Shown: positions 49,657 through 62,098, counted from the stretch's first letter. The stretch: 64,000 bases of DNA from Prostheceraeus crozeri (GCA_907163375.1 CAJQUW010008970.1:24807-88806); one strand, 5' to 3'. A program made the numbers and translations. Notes: a model not told the origin generated them from the sequence alone.

Positions 49657-50346
49657 CAGTAGCGGATCCAAGGGGGGGTTCATGGGGTTCAACCCCCCCC
49701 CCTCGGAGTTGAAGGACTTTTAATATAATTGCTACTTTTCCTGCATTCATACAAATTTATATCAGATGATCTACAGTGAACTGGAAGTTTAAGTGTAAAC
49801 CCCAACATCCGACAGCTCATCCTAGTAGGATGCGTCTCTCCAATTGGTTCTTCAGAGGCAGAGAGATCGTTTTCTGTTCTCAGACGTCTGAAAAATCATC
49901 TCAGAAGCACCATGTCAGAGGAAAGATTGGCGGGACTGACAATGATGGCAGTGCACTATCCTGAAGTGTCCGGTCTCTCGTCTGAACAATTAATTGAACG
50001 CTTTATTAAACAGCACCCACGAAAACTTTTTTGCCAATCGATCTTGTTTGATTGAAAAAAATCATTGATTAAAAACCAACAGATTATGTTCTCATTTAAT
50101 ACTTCCGTATCAAGGGAAATTCATATTATTGATTTTTGGTATACATGTATTAAGTACATGAAGTAATACAGGTCAATATTATTGCATACTTCACATCATT
50201 TTTGCATTGTATCAAGAATTTAATAAAGACCGATTTGTAAGTACATTATATTTATTACAGGAAAATAATCTGTTCCAAAAAATTTTCAGTATACGCCGTT
50301 TTATAGTGCCAAACCCCCCCTCAACAAAAAGCTGGATCCGCGCCTG
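49657..50346 (+). mobile_element. hAT-like transposon remnant
   Basis: Left end CAGTAGCGGATCCA and right end TGGATCCGCGCCTG are inverted repeats typical of hAT elements, each next to a C/G run. A CACAG word flanks both ends directly. Inside is only the transposase C-terminus. Confidence 0.65.
49780..50055 (+). pseudogene. hAT transposase C-terminal dimerisation domain
   Basis: An open stretch after an in-frame TGA (49777) coding SSEAERSFSVLRRLKNHLRS and TMSEERLAGLTMMAVHYPE, the hAT family C-terminal signature, ending at a TGA at 50053. The catalytic core is absent. Confidence 0.7.
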
Positions 50347-50880
50347 CACAGAACCTACGCAGGCCTACATCATTCTTTCAATTTATGAATTTCTTAGCCA
50401 ACTAAACCTACATCGCTAGACTCTGAGAAAGTTAAGCTACTAGATTATTAATGTGCTGCAAAAGATGGCCATTGACAGAAAACACATTTTAAACATTAAG
50501 CAACCAGAACGAAGTATTTTGTCATCTATGATAATTGTGATCTATTATACTAAATTTACTGAAATTGCATGCAACGATAAATTGCAAGTCAAACGAACAA
50601 TATCACTGTCCAGTCAGTTCTTATTTATTATTCAAATTTTTGTGTGAGCCATGATCCTAAAATTCAAAACGTGCGAGATTTTCGTCAAAAAAGTCAACCT
50701 GTCGAATCTTGCAGCGATGGACTTCCAAATTTGCTATGAAATTAAGGAAACACCCTTACACGGATGACTTATGTCAGCGACTTTTCATTTTCAGATATTT
50801 CGAAGAAACAGATGGCTTTATGATGAACTTTTACAATTGGATTCGTCCAGGTGTTTTCCGACGCTAAATGAAGTATGAAT
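50347..50880. other. Non-coding host DNA
   Basis: No coding frame, repeat or element recognised. Confidence 0.35.
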
Positions 50881-50889
50881 AGCCAAATA

Positions 50890-51160
50890 CCAATACCCGG
50901 CCAACAATGCTACGTAGCACCTACGTAGCAGATGGTAGCATTGGTTGCAGTAGGTAGCGTGTTTGTGCTACGCAACTGAAACGTAGTAGCTACGTAGCAT
51001 TTTCTTCGGTAGCGAATGCAAGGTAGCGGAACGTAGCAGCTACGTTGATATTTTTCGGTAGCAAATACAAGGTAGCGAAACGTAGCAGCTACGTTGCAAT
51101 TTGTTCGGTAGCTAATGGAAAGCAGCGAAACGTGGCAGCTACGTAGCAGGTCTAATTTGT
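50890..51160. repeat. GTAGC-rich minisatellite (about 49-bp unit)
   Basis: About three and a half copies of a unit with CGGTAGC, GCAAGGTAGCG and ACGTAGCAGCTACG, preceded by shorter GCTACGTAGC blocks. The GCAAGGTAGCG word also forms the minisatellite at 60.8 kb. Confidence 0.75.
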
Positions 51161-51409
51161 CCTAATTGGCACCACATGATGCCAATATTACGTCACAAAT
51201 GCTCCTGGGATGTCTTCCTACTTAGCGGGATGTCCCGGTTGACTTTCGCCCGGTGAAAAGCGATACGATAGTGTCATTATCTACCAAATCGGGAGAGTTT
51301 ATCATCTCATCACATGTGCCATGCAACTGAAATAGCCTATACATTACTTAAAACGTTACGTAACATCACATAAAATTGTCAGACTCATGAGGCCCCGAAA
51401 TAATCCACT

Positions 51410-51840
51410 GAAAAATGCTACGTGGATTCCACATCGAATCCACCTGACATTCAGGAATTCACGTGGAATTTTTTTTTCGTCCAAAATTGATATTGCAGGA
51501 TTTTCGTCTTTATTTTAGTAGTGAAGCAGTTTCAATTTGTTCGAAATCATGACGGATGACGTGGAATTATCCACGTGGATAATTCTATGTGGATTCCAGG
51601 TGCCATCCCGGCCGTATCGAAATATCATTGTGGTAAATGTAAATTTCATGGCGCATTCGTGTGGAAATATGTCTACGTGAAAAGAAGCAAAAAATTCTAC
51701 GTGGATTCCCCGTGGTATTCATTAATGTCAACGTGGAAAAGATGCTGAATATTCAATGTAGATTCGAAGTAGTATTTATATAATTGAGTCCACATAAGGA
51801 AAAGCGGAAAATTCAATGTAATTCCACGTCATAGTCGGTT
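51410..51840. repeat. Degenerate ACGTGGATTCC repeat region
   Basis: Irregular copies of ACGTGGATTCCA and GTGGAATT in both orientations, probably a decayed minisatellite or foldback. Confidence 0.5.
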
Positions 51841-51950
51841 CGTCCACTTCGTCGAGCAATCATACAAGTAAGTTTGTAAAATTGATTCAAAGCTACTCAA
51901 AGGATTATTCAGCATTCCTATCCTCATTTCCTATTTCCTCCATTTCTGTT

Positions 51951-52029
51951 CATCCTCTTCCCCCTCCCTCCCTCCCTCTCTCACTACCTCTCTCTCTCAC
52001 ACACACACACACTCTCTCTCTCTTCTCTC
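51951..52029. repeat. Compound (CCCT)n (TC)n (AC)n microsatellite
   Basis: CCCTCCCTCC, then TCTCTC, ACACAC and TCTCTC runs. Confidence 0.85.
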
Positions 52030-52175
52030 GCATTATATCATGTACGTGCATACACGCGCATATTCGCATTTTACAAGTATTGAGTCTTGGAATTAAATCG
52101 TCTTTTAAATGCTCGAAACTTTTGTAACTCTGAGTTTTCTATTGGTTTCATCAAGTGATGAGAACCAACAGTTTA

Positions 52176-54093
52176 GGGGAGACTGGGGACCAAAGTGCAT
52201 TTTTTCACTCATTCTCATTTTTTGACGAAATTATTGCAAATCAGAACTCAAAATTTTACACAGATGTGAAAGATATCTTCACAAATAAAATATGTTTTGA
52301 AGTGTAACTCTAGCATATCTAGTTTTTGCACAAGACATGTTTTTGTAACATGTAACGACCCTGCACATTGGTCCCCTATAGCGGGGACCAATGTGCACTG
52401 CATGGGGACCAAAGTGCACTGAATAAAAAAACCATGATTGCGAACGTAAATTTCATTTTATAAAATAGATCTCGCCAAAACACATTTTTCTATGATTTTT
52501 ACTGTATTCATTTATTTTTTATGAATTAGTAAGTGGATATAAAAACTATCATAGGCAAAAAATGAATTAATTTTTTACAGCAATTTTTACTAATTGCTTA
52601 TTGGACGCATCTTTATTACATTAATTAACTGTCAATAGTCAATTCGGATGTGGTGAGTTCAAAAATGATAATCATTTCTCTCTATGAGATTAATATTTTG
52701 ACCTAGGATAAAATCTTTATTATAGGCCTGGGCCTATATAGGCCTACCCCACTTTCTTCTCATCAATTTAAAGATGTGTTTGACTTCTGAAAATAATGAC
52801 CTTACGGACAAAAATGGTTATAATGGTTCAACAGATTGGATTTGGAAAGAAGGCAGTAAATAATCATTTTTTAAAAAATTAAACACTCCAGCGATCTACC
52901 AACAAAAATTGGCGAAAAGTCGATTTTTGAATATATATTATGCAAATAGTGCATTATGTAACATAATAAAAACAGACAGGAGTCGGGAATGTTGCTTTAA
53001 AAACATTTGTCTTGTACTCAACCACATTCCAGTTCAAGTTTAACCGTGTTTTCAATTGAGGAGTCTTGGGTTCCAGAGTTGGTTTCGTTACCTTTGGATG
53101 CAGCATTCTCCGGGGGCATATCGGTGATAATAGTTGATTTTTTTTTTCTTGATCGTTTGTGTTTAAATTTTTCAGACAGAGCCTTCGTCGGATAAGGTCT
53201 GATTATTTCAGGTAACACTGGCTCACATAATTATCACGCCTCGTCGTCAACAGGGCACCGTCATCAGCAGGAGAAATTGGGCCTGTGCTTGTAGAAGGTT
53301 GTTCAATTTACGAAGTTCAAGCACTCAATCGGAGGGAATGGATAGCAGGAAATCCCCTTAGCTGAAAGCGTTTGAGTTGACTGGGAATATGCCGGCTTTT
53401 TGAAAGCCCGATACGATATTCATGGGCGTAAAAGCTTTGTAAAATGAAGCTGAACTTAGTGAGGCAACGTCATGAATAGCAATTGGTTTTCATGGATGAG
53501 TGAGCATTTGATTGTTGCACTCACTCACATAGAACGTCTTAAATGGACCATAGACGCAGACGTCCAAGGGCTGCATGCGATGGATTAAATTACATTTTTT
53601 AAGGTTTAATTACACTTATTTCATTACGTTGAGACACTGAATACATGGTTTGCAAAATACAAAAGAAAAAAGGAAATTTATCATGTATTGCACTTTGGTC
53701 CCCATTTCAGAGGGCACTTTGGACCCCAAAGCAACTCATTTTCAAAAAACCAACATTGACAAATAACTGGGTATACAGATGCCATCCCCGAATTATGAAG
53801 CAATTCTAGATGCCTTAAATGTTAGAAATTATTGTTATTCTAGGCACAATGTTGACGAATGAAATTTAGAAAAAATAAACTACGGAGACTCAAAAATTTA
53901 CTTTCGACTGCATTAAATGTATTTCAAGACCTACCAAATAAAATATTATGAGATAAATCTTGATTTTTCCGTTGAAAGTCATGTTTGATCAGAGAATTAC
54001 TCAACTAGAAGAAGAAGTTCGAATTCGGTCTTTATCACGTCGAACTGGCAGATGCACTTTGGTCCCCTATGCTCATAGGTCCCCAATCTCCCC
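52176..54093 (-). mobile_element. Decayed pogo-family transposon
   Basis: Ends GGGGAGACTGGGGACC and (reverse) GGGGAGATTGGGGACC are inverted repeats flanked by TA (52174-52175 and 54094-54095). Subterminal copies of the GGGGACCAAAGTGCA word occur at both ends and internally (about 52372-52420 and 53690-53735). Minus-strand relics resemble pogo transposases. Confidence 0.65.
53018..53218 (-). pseudogene. pogo-type transposase C-terminal relic
   Basis: Codes EIIRPYPTKA, then HKRSRKKKSTIITDMPPEN, matching the RPYPKA ... KSRILTDTPE block that follows the DDE domain in pogo-like transposases. A further relic at about 53525-53582 reads HRMQPLDVCVYGPFKTFY, the third-Asp region. The rest is too decayed to read. 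Confidence 0.55.
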
Positions 54094-55650
54094 TACGTTT
54101 AGTATAGGCTATACTCTACATCCAAAATTCGCGAAAGCGATGTGATTTTGAAAAAAATTTTACACAACCAAGTTCTGTTGTGCAATTTCACCACCGCCCT
54201 TCTTGCTTTCATAGACAGCTATTTCATCCCTATCCCAATTTTGGCAGCCCGCACGTCTTTGTTCGCCTTCGCCTGCTGACAGCTACAGATGGAACAGGTA
54301 ACATGGATCGATGATGCTGGCGCTTTACCTCCAGCCACACACAAGCGTCAAGCATGGAGAAACTGACATGATTGCGATGTTACGTCAAATATAGCAGACT
54401 TCAACATTGTGAACTTTCATTGCGCACGCCACTGCTGCTATCCTTCATCTGTCTGCACAGACCGCTAGTCTCAGTGTTGCCTACTTTATCTTCTTCAAAT
54501 TCTTATTCATCGTGTACAGTATCAAATTTAGTGATACATGCGGATTACGTACAGCCCTCGTCGTGGCAATGGATTCTTCAAACGGAAGCAAAACTTCATC
54601 CGATAGATCTGCGATATGGATTTGAAGAAACTTGAATAGCCTACCTAAATGATGCTCTGGAAATAAAGAGAAATGGTGCTGTTGGATGCCAGAACAGAAT
54701 TTCTTTCGAATAAGACAATCAAAATACATTTGAACTCCATAGACTTCATGAGTACTCCATAACTTGTCGCTTCTTCGTTTATCAACTCCGTGGTTCAAGC
54801 TCAAATGCTTCTGTGTGTCGATTCTTTCATTGCAACAACATGTAAGTTTCAGTACTTAAATTCATATTAAATTGGTTAATGAATGAAATAAGAAATAAAA
54901 TCAGAATGGAATTTTCGAAACAATTCAGATTCAGATCTATTTCACAAAATTTTGAAGATAGGCTACACAAGCGCACATTTAGCTTCATACTGTATGTAGT
55001 CAGTCTATAACTACATGTATATCGTGATGGCATATACATCGGCAAATGTTGTTCCATGGCCTGATGATAATTTTGCTTTTAAAAGTTTACTTTAATAAGT
55101 TTTTACTTAGCTAACTCATTTATCAACTAATTACCATTTGTTTTATAGTAGTCCTATTGAAAATTTCCATAATTTTGCATTTTAAGCATAAATATTTTAA
55201 GATTTATTATTGTGTGTGCACTACAGCACTGTAATTTTACGCAAATATTCGGCGTATACACATAGGCCTACATCCACTCACATTTAGGCGCACTCATATA
55301 CTAACAAATATTATCAACTTGAGATGTTGAAGCAAGAAATGAAATGTTTTACATTCCGGCATGCAATTTCACATATTCATACCTCTTGTTCTGCTGCATT
55401 TTTAGACTGATCAATTTGTGTAGGAGCATCTTCCAAGTAGCATCTGAATATGCTTAACAATCGAGTCCTTACTTCGACAGTCGGCTGTTTCCGGACAAGG
55501 AAGATATGAAGCTAATCATTCAAAGTAAGTAGGCCTAAAACTTTCGGCGATCATTTGTTTTAATTTCTATTAGTTTCATTATGCATTTGATAATCTCCAA
55601 TGAAATTTAGATTATGAGACACAGCCTATTTAAACATTAAAATTATTTAT
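54094..55650. other. Non-coding host DNA
   Basis: No convincing gene; open frames here lack family resemblance. Confidence 0.35.
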
Positions 55651-55652
55651 TA

Positions 55653-55869
55653 TGATTTAGTGGCTTCTTTATGTCCCTTTGTTATCATTTGAAATACTCT
55701 CTTATTTTTAGATTTATTTGCTGTTCAAGCGTTCAGGACATGTGTCCCTTCTTCAGGGGTTAACAAAATCAAGTGGACAAGCAGTGAACTCCTGAAGAGC
55801 AAATAAATCTATAAATAAGAGAATATTTCAAATGATTACAAAGGGACATAAAGAAGCCACAAAATCACA
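55653..55869. repeat. Foldback element (about 65-bp arms)
   Basis: The left arm CTTCTTTATGTCCCTTTGT... and the right arm ...ACAAAGGGACATAAAGAAG are inverted copies with a few mismatches. The loop contains a smaller CTTCAGGG/CTCCTGAAG pair. Confidence 0.75.
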
Positions 55870-56019
55870 GTGAATAATTTTGATGTCAAAATATTAAAAT
55901 ATTTCAAATGACTCGCAACGTTTTATACGAAGGGGAATAAAAAAGATATAAAATCATAATGAAGAATTTGCTACCGAGTGAAGGTGAACTATATTACTCG
56001 TAAAATTCCAACTCTCCAG

Positions 56020-56190
56020 CTGTAAACGACTGTGAATCAGACTTCTGTTGTAATTCTTGTTACAATTGCGTAATCGCAATCACAATTAATGTAATTAGTA
56101 ATTGTAATCAATTACATTTCTTTGAGTAATTCATAATCGCAATCAATAGCATTTTTAGCCATGTAATTGAGAGGTAATTGCGATTACTTT
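56020..56190. repeat. GTAATTGCAATTAC-type cluster
   Basis: Imperfect repeats of TGTAATTGTAATCAATTACA; similar clusters lie at 57020-57135, 58385-58520 and 60290-60445. Confidence 0.5.
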
Positions 56191-56282
56191 GCAGTCAGCA
56201 CAGCTTAACATTCGTTCCGCAAGTTGCTTAAATTACGTGACTCCTCGTCAAAAAATGCATTACTATGAGTTGATATGGTTCC

Positions 56283-56585
56283 ACACACCCGGTTATTGAT
56301 ATGGAAAGGTGAAAGCAAAATTCTTCTTCGGGTTTTGTATATTAAAAATAAATAAAATAAATCTCCTGACGTTTCGCCGTCTGGCTTGTTCACAGGAATC
56401 AACGTAAAAGAAATTGTCACATTCAGTGCAAGTAGAGTGAAATACAACTCATGTGGATGTTGTGACGTACATGTAGATGACACGCCCGTTTTTAATATAC
56501 AACACCCGAAGAAGAATTTTGCTTTCACCTTTCCATGCATTACTATACTTAAATGTGTAGCCTACCGGGTGTGCAACTACCGATA
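56283..56585. repeat. Foldback element with CGAAACGTC word
   Basis: Inverted arms (GGAAAGGTGAAAGCAAAATT ... and its complement), then a loop. The outer ACACACCCGGT / ACCGGGTGTG words extend the symmetry. On the minus strand the loop has GGCGAAACGTCAGG, a word frequent in Penelope-like repeats. Confidence 0.7.
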
Positions 56586-56589
56586 CTTT

Positions 56590-59220
56590 TTTTCAAAGAA
56601 ATTTATGACGAAACACAATTCCAAAATCTAAATGAAGTGCCGGTCTTGTGATATTCTTTCCCTCTTATCTTAATAACTGAACTGAAAATGCAGATCAGAA
56701 AATTACTCCCCTCGGAGAAAAGAGAAACAAAGTTGAAATCTTCAAGTCAATTTAAATCATAGCAGGTAATTGCAAGCATGGCAAAGTCTCCTAGAAGCCA
56801 GACGTCTCGATATCCCAATCCTGTATCTTCAGTTTGAATCGTAGTAGAGTTCTAGGGCGAAAACACTTGGGTGAGAATAAAAAGGTGCTAATTTAATATC
56901 AATGCTATATCATCGCCTGCTTTTCCGGGGAGCAATTTTAATTAATCTAAGCAAATCTGCCTTGAAAAAGAGGTGGCGTGGAAACGCAGAGTTTAATGCT
57001 GACAATTATCTAAAGTAATTATGAATTAATTGAAATGTAATCGAAGAAAAACGGAGTACCGGTAATTTGTAATTGTAATCGATTACATTGATAGAGATGT
57101 AATTTGTAATTGCAATCAACTACATTTCATGAGTAATTGACACAAGTCTGCTGCGAATACAGCATAATGAATCAGAACACGGTCGTAAGCAAGGCATAAA
57201 AAGTTTTTCTACTACAATTCCTGCTCATAGTAGCCTATGCACGTTAATTAAATGTTAATCAGGCATTGAAATTCTTCAGTTAATTTGTATACTTTCAATA
57301 CAGAGATCATAGAGTATAGCATCATAGGGACTTACTGTACTTAACTGCATGCATGATTCGTATGAATAGTATGCTACAGACAGGGTTGGAACCGGCCGAC
57401 CGATTTTAGTAACGCCGGCCGTTTAATTTAATTAGACCCACGTCGACCGTTGTTGACATTCAGTCTAGAATATATTGCTTAGTTAATCATTACAACATTA
57501 AGAGCATGCAAATGTAACATAATTTGAAAGTATCCACACGTATGTTTTGTGACATGATTATTACGAACCGTTCCTTAAACAGTTAAAAAATTATTACTGG
57601 CAACTTATACATGTTCAAACTCCACTTTATCAGTGATGCAGTTTCTAGAATCCTCCTCTATCCTGTATGAATTTCGGAAGAATTGTGTCCTCTTCTCTGC
57701 CTTTTTCTCTGAGGATTTTCCTTTTGCATCTCCGCCTTGGCCAGAAAGCGACATTATCAATGAATCAATTATCGTCAATCGTTATCATGCATTCAGAAAG
57801 GATAGTCCTGATAGAAGATAAAATAAAGTCCAAGTTCGTATTGGTGGTGGTGTGACAACTGTGACTATTTTTTCTCAGGATATTCCAGTTTCATATACTG
57901 AGGCATTTGACTAAAGGGACGCAGATCTGTGATTTAGTTAATGTCTCTTTTGCATGCTATTATCTAATTTTTACGCACGGTGATCTGTCACATGTGTCTA
58001 TATTTTAATAAATGCTTATTCCTACAGGCCTAAATAAGTCGGTCTACATCAAAAAGTAACAATAATACTGTACATTGGAGTAATAGGATCAGAGAGACCT
58101 TGCTGGTTGAAAGATTAAGCAAATTTTTTTTCGAGGGCAGGACAACCGCTAAAGAAATTGCTAATACAAATCCGATCATGTGCTCATTTGTTCAGTTAGT
58201 GTGACTATCATCAGAATTTTCAATTCTAAGTTGTGTTACTTTTGACTAACCCTGCATCTATAGGCCTATTATGCTTATCTTACAAAAAGTCAGTTGAAAT
58301 GTGTTATTACGAAGTTGTTTCACATTAAGCAATAAAATCTGCTTTCTGTGTCGAATTTTATATTGATATCACACAGAGTTGGAACAATTACACATTTTTT
58401 TCCATTACTATTACAATTACAGTTGTGCTTTTGCAATTACAATTATAACTCTGAAATCAAGATCTTCAATTACAATTACAATTACTTCAAAAGTTGTAAT
58501 TAATTACACAATTACAATTACATCGATTTTCCGAACAATGTTGGTCAATTATGAGTTGGTTGTCCAAAACGATTTTAGGTCTTTTTACATTTGATTTTTA
58601 GTATAAGATGCTACTTTAGGTAGGCCTATTTCACGTGTTAATGCCCATAAAATAGGTTGCGCCATCTCCTCCTATAAGGATCGTCCCATACCCATGCAAA
58701 GTCATTCTCCTCCATGTACATTCTTTTATATCAAAGTTATGTCTCATGTTTATTAATACGTTGACCTCTCACCTACGGCGTTTACTAGAGATTGGCATAA
58801 ATTATTAGAGGAAATATTAATGTACAAATTCGAAAATGTTCCTAATATGAAATTTTTAATTTTGTGAGTTTTGTTGTAGGGGCTTATTCGAATTATTCGG
58901 TAAAACGCGGCACAGAATCAGACCTGTATGTAGGCTATACTTGTGCATGTAGGGATTGTAGGCTACATGGGTATTTATAGGCCTGTATCAACACTTGACA
59001 ACTTCTAGCCTGTGGATCATCACGTCATTAACATTGATGCCAGGCCTATGCTGATTGCTGACTGCTCTACTAGCTATCTCATAGATGTACTGAATACTTC
59101 AATTTTCAATAAAGCAATCTTTGGATTTTGTGCTTCGTCTAACCGAAAAGACAGAGGTAATTGACGTGTAGTTGACCGACATATTTCTTCAATTGCAATT
59201 ACATCATAGAAATTCAACTT
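56590..59220. other. Non-coding AT-rich host DNA with GTAATT-type clusters
   Basis: Contains the repeat clusters at 57020-57135 and 58385-58520 but no gene that I can support. Confidence 0.4.
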
Positions 59221-59229
59221 TTTTTGGAC

Positions 59230-60232
59230 ACGATCTCACACATTCAGATCGGTCAGTGTCTCAAGACCTCGGAGACTTACCAAGCCTCAAGGATATCACA
59301 GTTCGATGCAGGATATGAGCACTACTGCCAAGAAGTGCTGCTATCGTCAATTCCGGTATGTGGTGTGCCCCAGAATCTTGAGGTAGGCCCTCAACCTTGA
59401 TGTGTAGGCACCCAAGGCGCCGACAACAACCGGGACAACTTCGACATTTGTGTTCCACAACTTCTTTATTTCTATGCGTAGGTCTTGATACTTTGTGATC
59501 TTCTCTTTCTCTTGTATGTTTTTGTCGTCGGGGACTGCTATATCTATTATCAGAGTCTTCCTTTGGATCTTATCCACCACGATGATGTCTGGTCTTCTTG
59601 CTTGTAAGTAGTGGTCAGTCCGCACTTCGAAGTCCCACAAGATCTTTGTACCATTACTTTTGATCACTGATTGAGGGTCGTGCTTCCATGATCCCCCACA
59701 TCAATTCCTTTGTCCTTGCAAATCGCTCTATGGATAGACTTGGCAACTTCGTTATGTCTTCGGAGGTATTCCGTTCCTGCCAGTTTTGAAAAGCCAGTCA
59801 GGATGTGAGAGACAGTTTCGTCAGTTGCTTTACAAAGTCTGCATTTCGGGTCTGTTGAAATCTTTAGGATATGTGCTTTATGTGCCTTCGTGTTCAGAGC
59901 CTGATCTTGTGCGGCTGTTAGCACTGATTCGGTCTTGATCTTTAATTTGACAGTTGCTATAAGCCAATTGTACTGTGTTTCTTTTGTAATGTCCTTGGTT
60001 TGTCTGAAATATTGTCCGTGCAGAGGCTTCTCATGCCACTTCCTTTGTCTGTCGTCCACTTGTGCTCCTTTCCATGTTTGGAATTTTTCGGGCCCGTGCT
60101 TGTTCTGATCATCTGATTTCACCACCGCCAGCAGTGGATCGTCTTTAGTATTCCATATATACTCGTTGAGGCTCCTGTCCTCTCCCTCGATCACTTCTCG
60201 GATGTTCTTAAGCCCTCTACTTCTCTATTTCA
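59230..60232 (-). mobile_element. 5'-truncated LINE with restriction-like endonuclease (R2/NeSL-like)
   Basis: Minus-strand frames carry only the C-terminal end of a LINE ORF; the reverse transcriptase is missing. The endonuclease and zinc-finger parts are described in the next entry. Confidence 0.65.
59261..60194 (-). pseudogene. LINE ORF2 C-terminus: zinc finger and REL endonuclease
   Basis: GQYFRQTKDITKETQYNWL and AAQDQALNTKAHKAHI lead into CRLCKATDETVSHIL, a CCHC-type finger whose third position reads TGFSKLA where relatives have Cys. The endonuclease part reads KILWDFEVRTDHYLQARRPD, then KTLIIDIAVPDD, an RRPD ... D-x-A/PD-D/E-x-K-like core. One frameshift lies in a G run near 59697 and a second near 59355, before LTIAALLGSSAHILH. 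Confidence 0.65.
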
Positions 60233-60479
60233 ACGTGGTAGATATAGGCGATCGACATCGGCCCGTGGATGTAGCGCACGGTATACCATTATTATAATTA
60301 CAATTAGAATTAGAATTACAGCTGAACTTTCACAATTACCATTATAATTACAATTACTCTAAAATCAAAATCTTCAATTACAATTACTTCAAAACTACAA
60401 CTTCAAAATTTATTAAACAATTGCAGTTGCAATCATTGTAATTGTTCCAGCCCTGATGTCACATGTGGTTTTATTACAG

Positions 60480-60592
60480 AAGCACTACGTCGAAACGGGA
60501 TCAAGGAGGGCCAAGATGCCGTGAGGAAGCTGATCGTGAATTGGATGAACCAGGCTCCACGGCGTCTGGAGAGACGGTGACAGACTGTTCCA
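60480..60592 (+). CDS. Possible 3' exon of an unidentified gene
   Basis: After a TTTTATTACAG acceptor-like word the frame reads ALRRNGIKEGQDAVRKLIV, then NWMNQAPRRLERR and a stop, with AATAAA at about 60612. The charged helical sequence looks protein-like, but no family or upstream exon was recognised. Confidence 0.25.
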
Positions 60593-60769
60593 TCCGCACC
60601 CAATGATTATAATAAATTTTATTTATATAGTGTCTGTTTTCGAATGAAATCTGTGATGCACAGCTGTATGAGGGTTTTATGTGCAGAACGAAGCTAAAAA
60701 CGCAATAGCAGATGTTGAGGTGAGGTGGCATTAGTAAGTAACATTTGAACAACTACAAGCCATACTAGC

Positions 60770-60970
60770 ATTCGAGTAAAACTGCAAGGTAGCAATAGTA
60801 GCATTTAAGTAGCCGCAAGGTAGCATTAAAGTAGCTGCAAGGTAGCGAAGGTAGCATCAAAGTAGCTGCAAGGTAGCGAAGGTAGCATTAAAGTAGCTGC
60901 AAGGTAGCGAAGGTAGCATTAAAGTAGCTGCAAGGTAGCGAAGGTAGCATTAAAGTAGCTACAAGGTAGC
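60770..60970. repeat. 31-bp minisatellite
   Basis: About five copies of AAAGTAGCTGCAAGGTAGCG + AAGGTAGCATT, nearly identical, ending in GCCCGGTGAAAA. It shares GCAAGGTAGCG with the array at 50.9-51.2 kb. Confidence 0.85.
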
Positions 60971-62060
60971 AGCCCGGTGAAAAAAAAAGTCGGCAATTAA
61001 ACGGAATCTCGTTTTGGGAGCGACATTTCGCTGTAACGAGATATCGTCTATTTGCCGACACATTAACTTCGGCAAACCTGCAGCATTACGTTTCCAATCC
61101 GACATGTCGGCATACCGTTGTAATTCTTGATACTTATCTGCTACTAGCGCAAAGGGCTGTTCGGTGAAAATTTTTATGTCAAAAGTGATGAGTACAGTCT
61201 GCAGACATGTAAGTTGGGATTTAATAATAACAGATGTTTTATTAAAGCGTAAACAAATGTTACAGTTGTCGCGTTTACAATAAAGGTGGATCATTGTGTA
61301 GCCTATAATTAAAAGTGATATGAAATTTTCCGCTGTAATATGAAAAATACTTTGATCCATATTAATTATTATATTTACTGTCAATATGAAGGGTATGTTT
61401 GCCTACGAGATAAATTACTTTCTGAATTTTATTATTTAGAGGGACATGCACATCTATATATATATAATTGTGGTGAGCGAAAAACAGGTTCTTATTCTGG
61501 GACATCCGCCGAGACGTGACTGTGGTAGCCATTCTACACAATTCGGATGAGCTGAGTGTAATGCAACTTATTTCAGCCTAATTCATTCAGCCGTTTTCAC
61601 GTAAAATCGAAAAATAGGTAGTCAGAATAGTTAGCCAAAATATGTGTAATACTTCTAGACCAATTAATACATTCACTTCTTTAAAGATTTGAATACAATG
61701 CGTGGTCAAATCCGTTGCTCAATTATTAAAATTAATATTGCTCACAAAATGTTAATAAAAGACACCACAACATTATGCAGGCTTTTACATTGCATCTCCT
61801 GTAATATTTTGAGTGGAGACAAGGCATACTAAATGCTGTTAAGGTTGTTATGCACATAAAGAAATTATAATGTCGAAGTGCTTTTTCTTTGACACAAAGA
61901 GCTGATTGAAGAATATATATTTATTTTTTATTAAATACACTGACATTTATGTTACTACTTATTTTAGTAGTAGATTTATTTCAATAACTTTGCAAGGTCA
62001 GTCCTATCATCTGATCTACGATTGCAAAAATACTATGCCTAGAAAACGTAAAGCTTATTT
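60971..62060. other. Non-coding host DNA
   Basis: One minus-strand open frame (60959-61384) was examined and not accepted. No other feature seen. Confidence 0.35.
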
Positions 62061-62098
62061 TTCAAGAATAAACCCGCCCAGTAGGAGAACTAGGACCT

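Noticed and set aside
53960-54145. 61-codon plus-strand frame at the end of the pogo relic
   Set aside because: It consists largely of the transposon's terminal repeat.
54372-54804. Overlapping plus and minus frames of 87 and 107 codons
   Set aside because: They lack homology cues, are antisense to each other and have no splice or promoter support.
56360-56400. Hammerhead ribozyme in the foldback loop
   Set aside because: Only the CGAAACGTC side is visible; a matching CTGATGA core with stems was not found by eye.
57633-57855. Two overlapping 62-codon frames
   Set aside because: Short, out of frame with each other and lacking a domain or gene context.
60959-61384. Minus-strand 141-residue open frame
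   Set aside because: It spans the end of the minisatellite and AT-rich DNA, has no recognisable domain and no plausible splice or promoter context.
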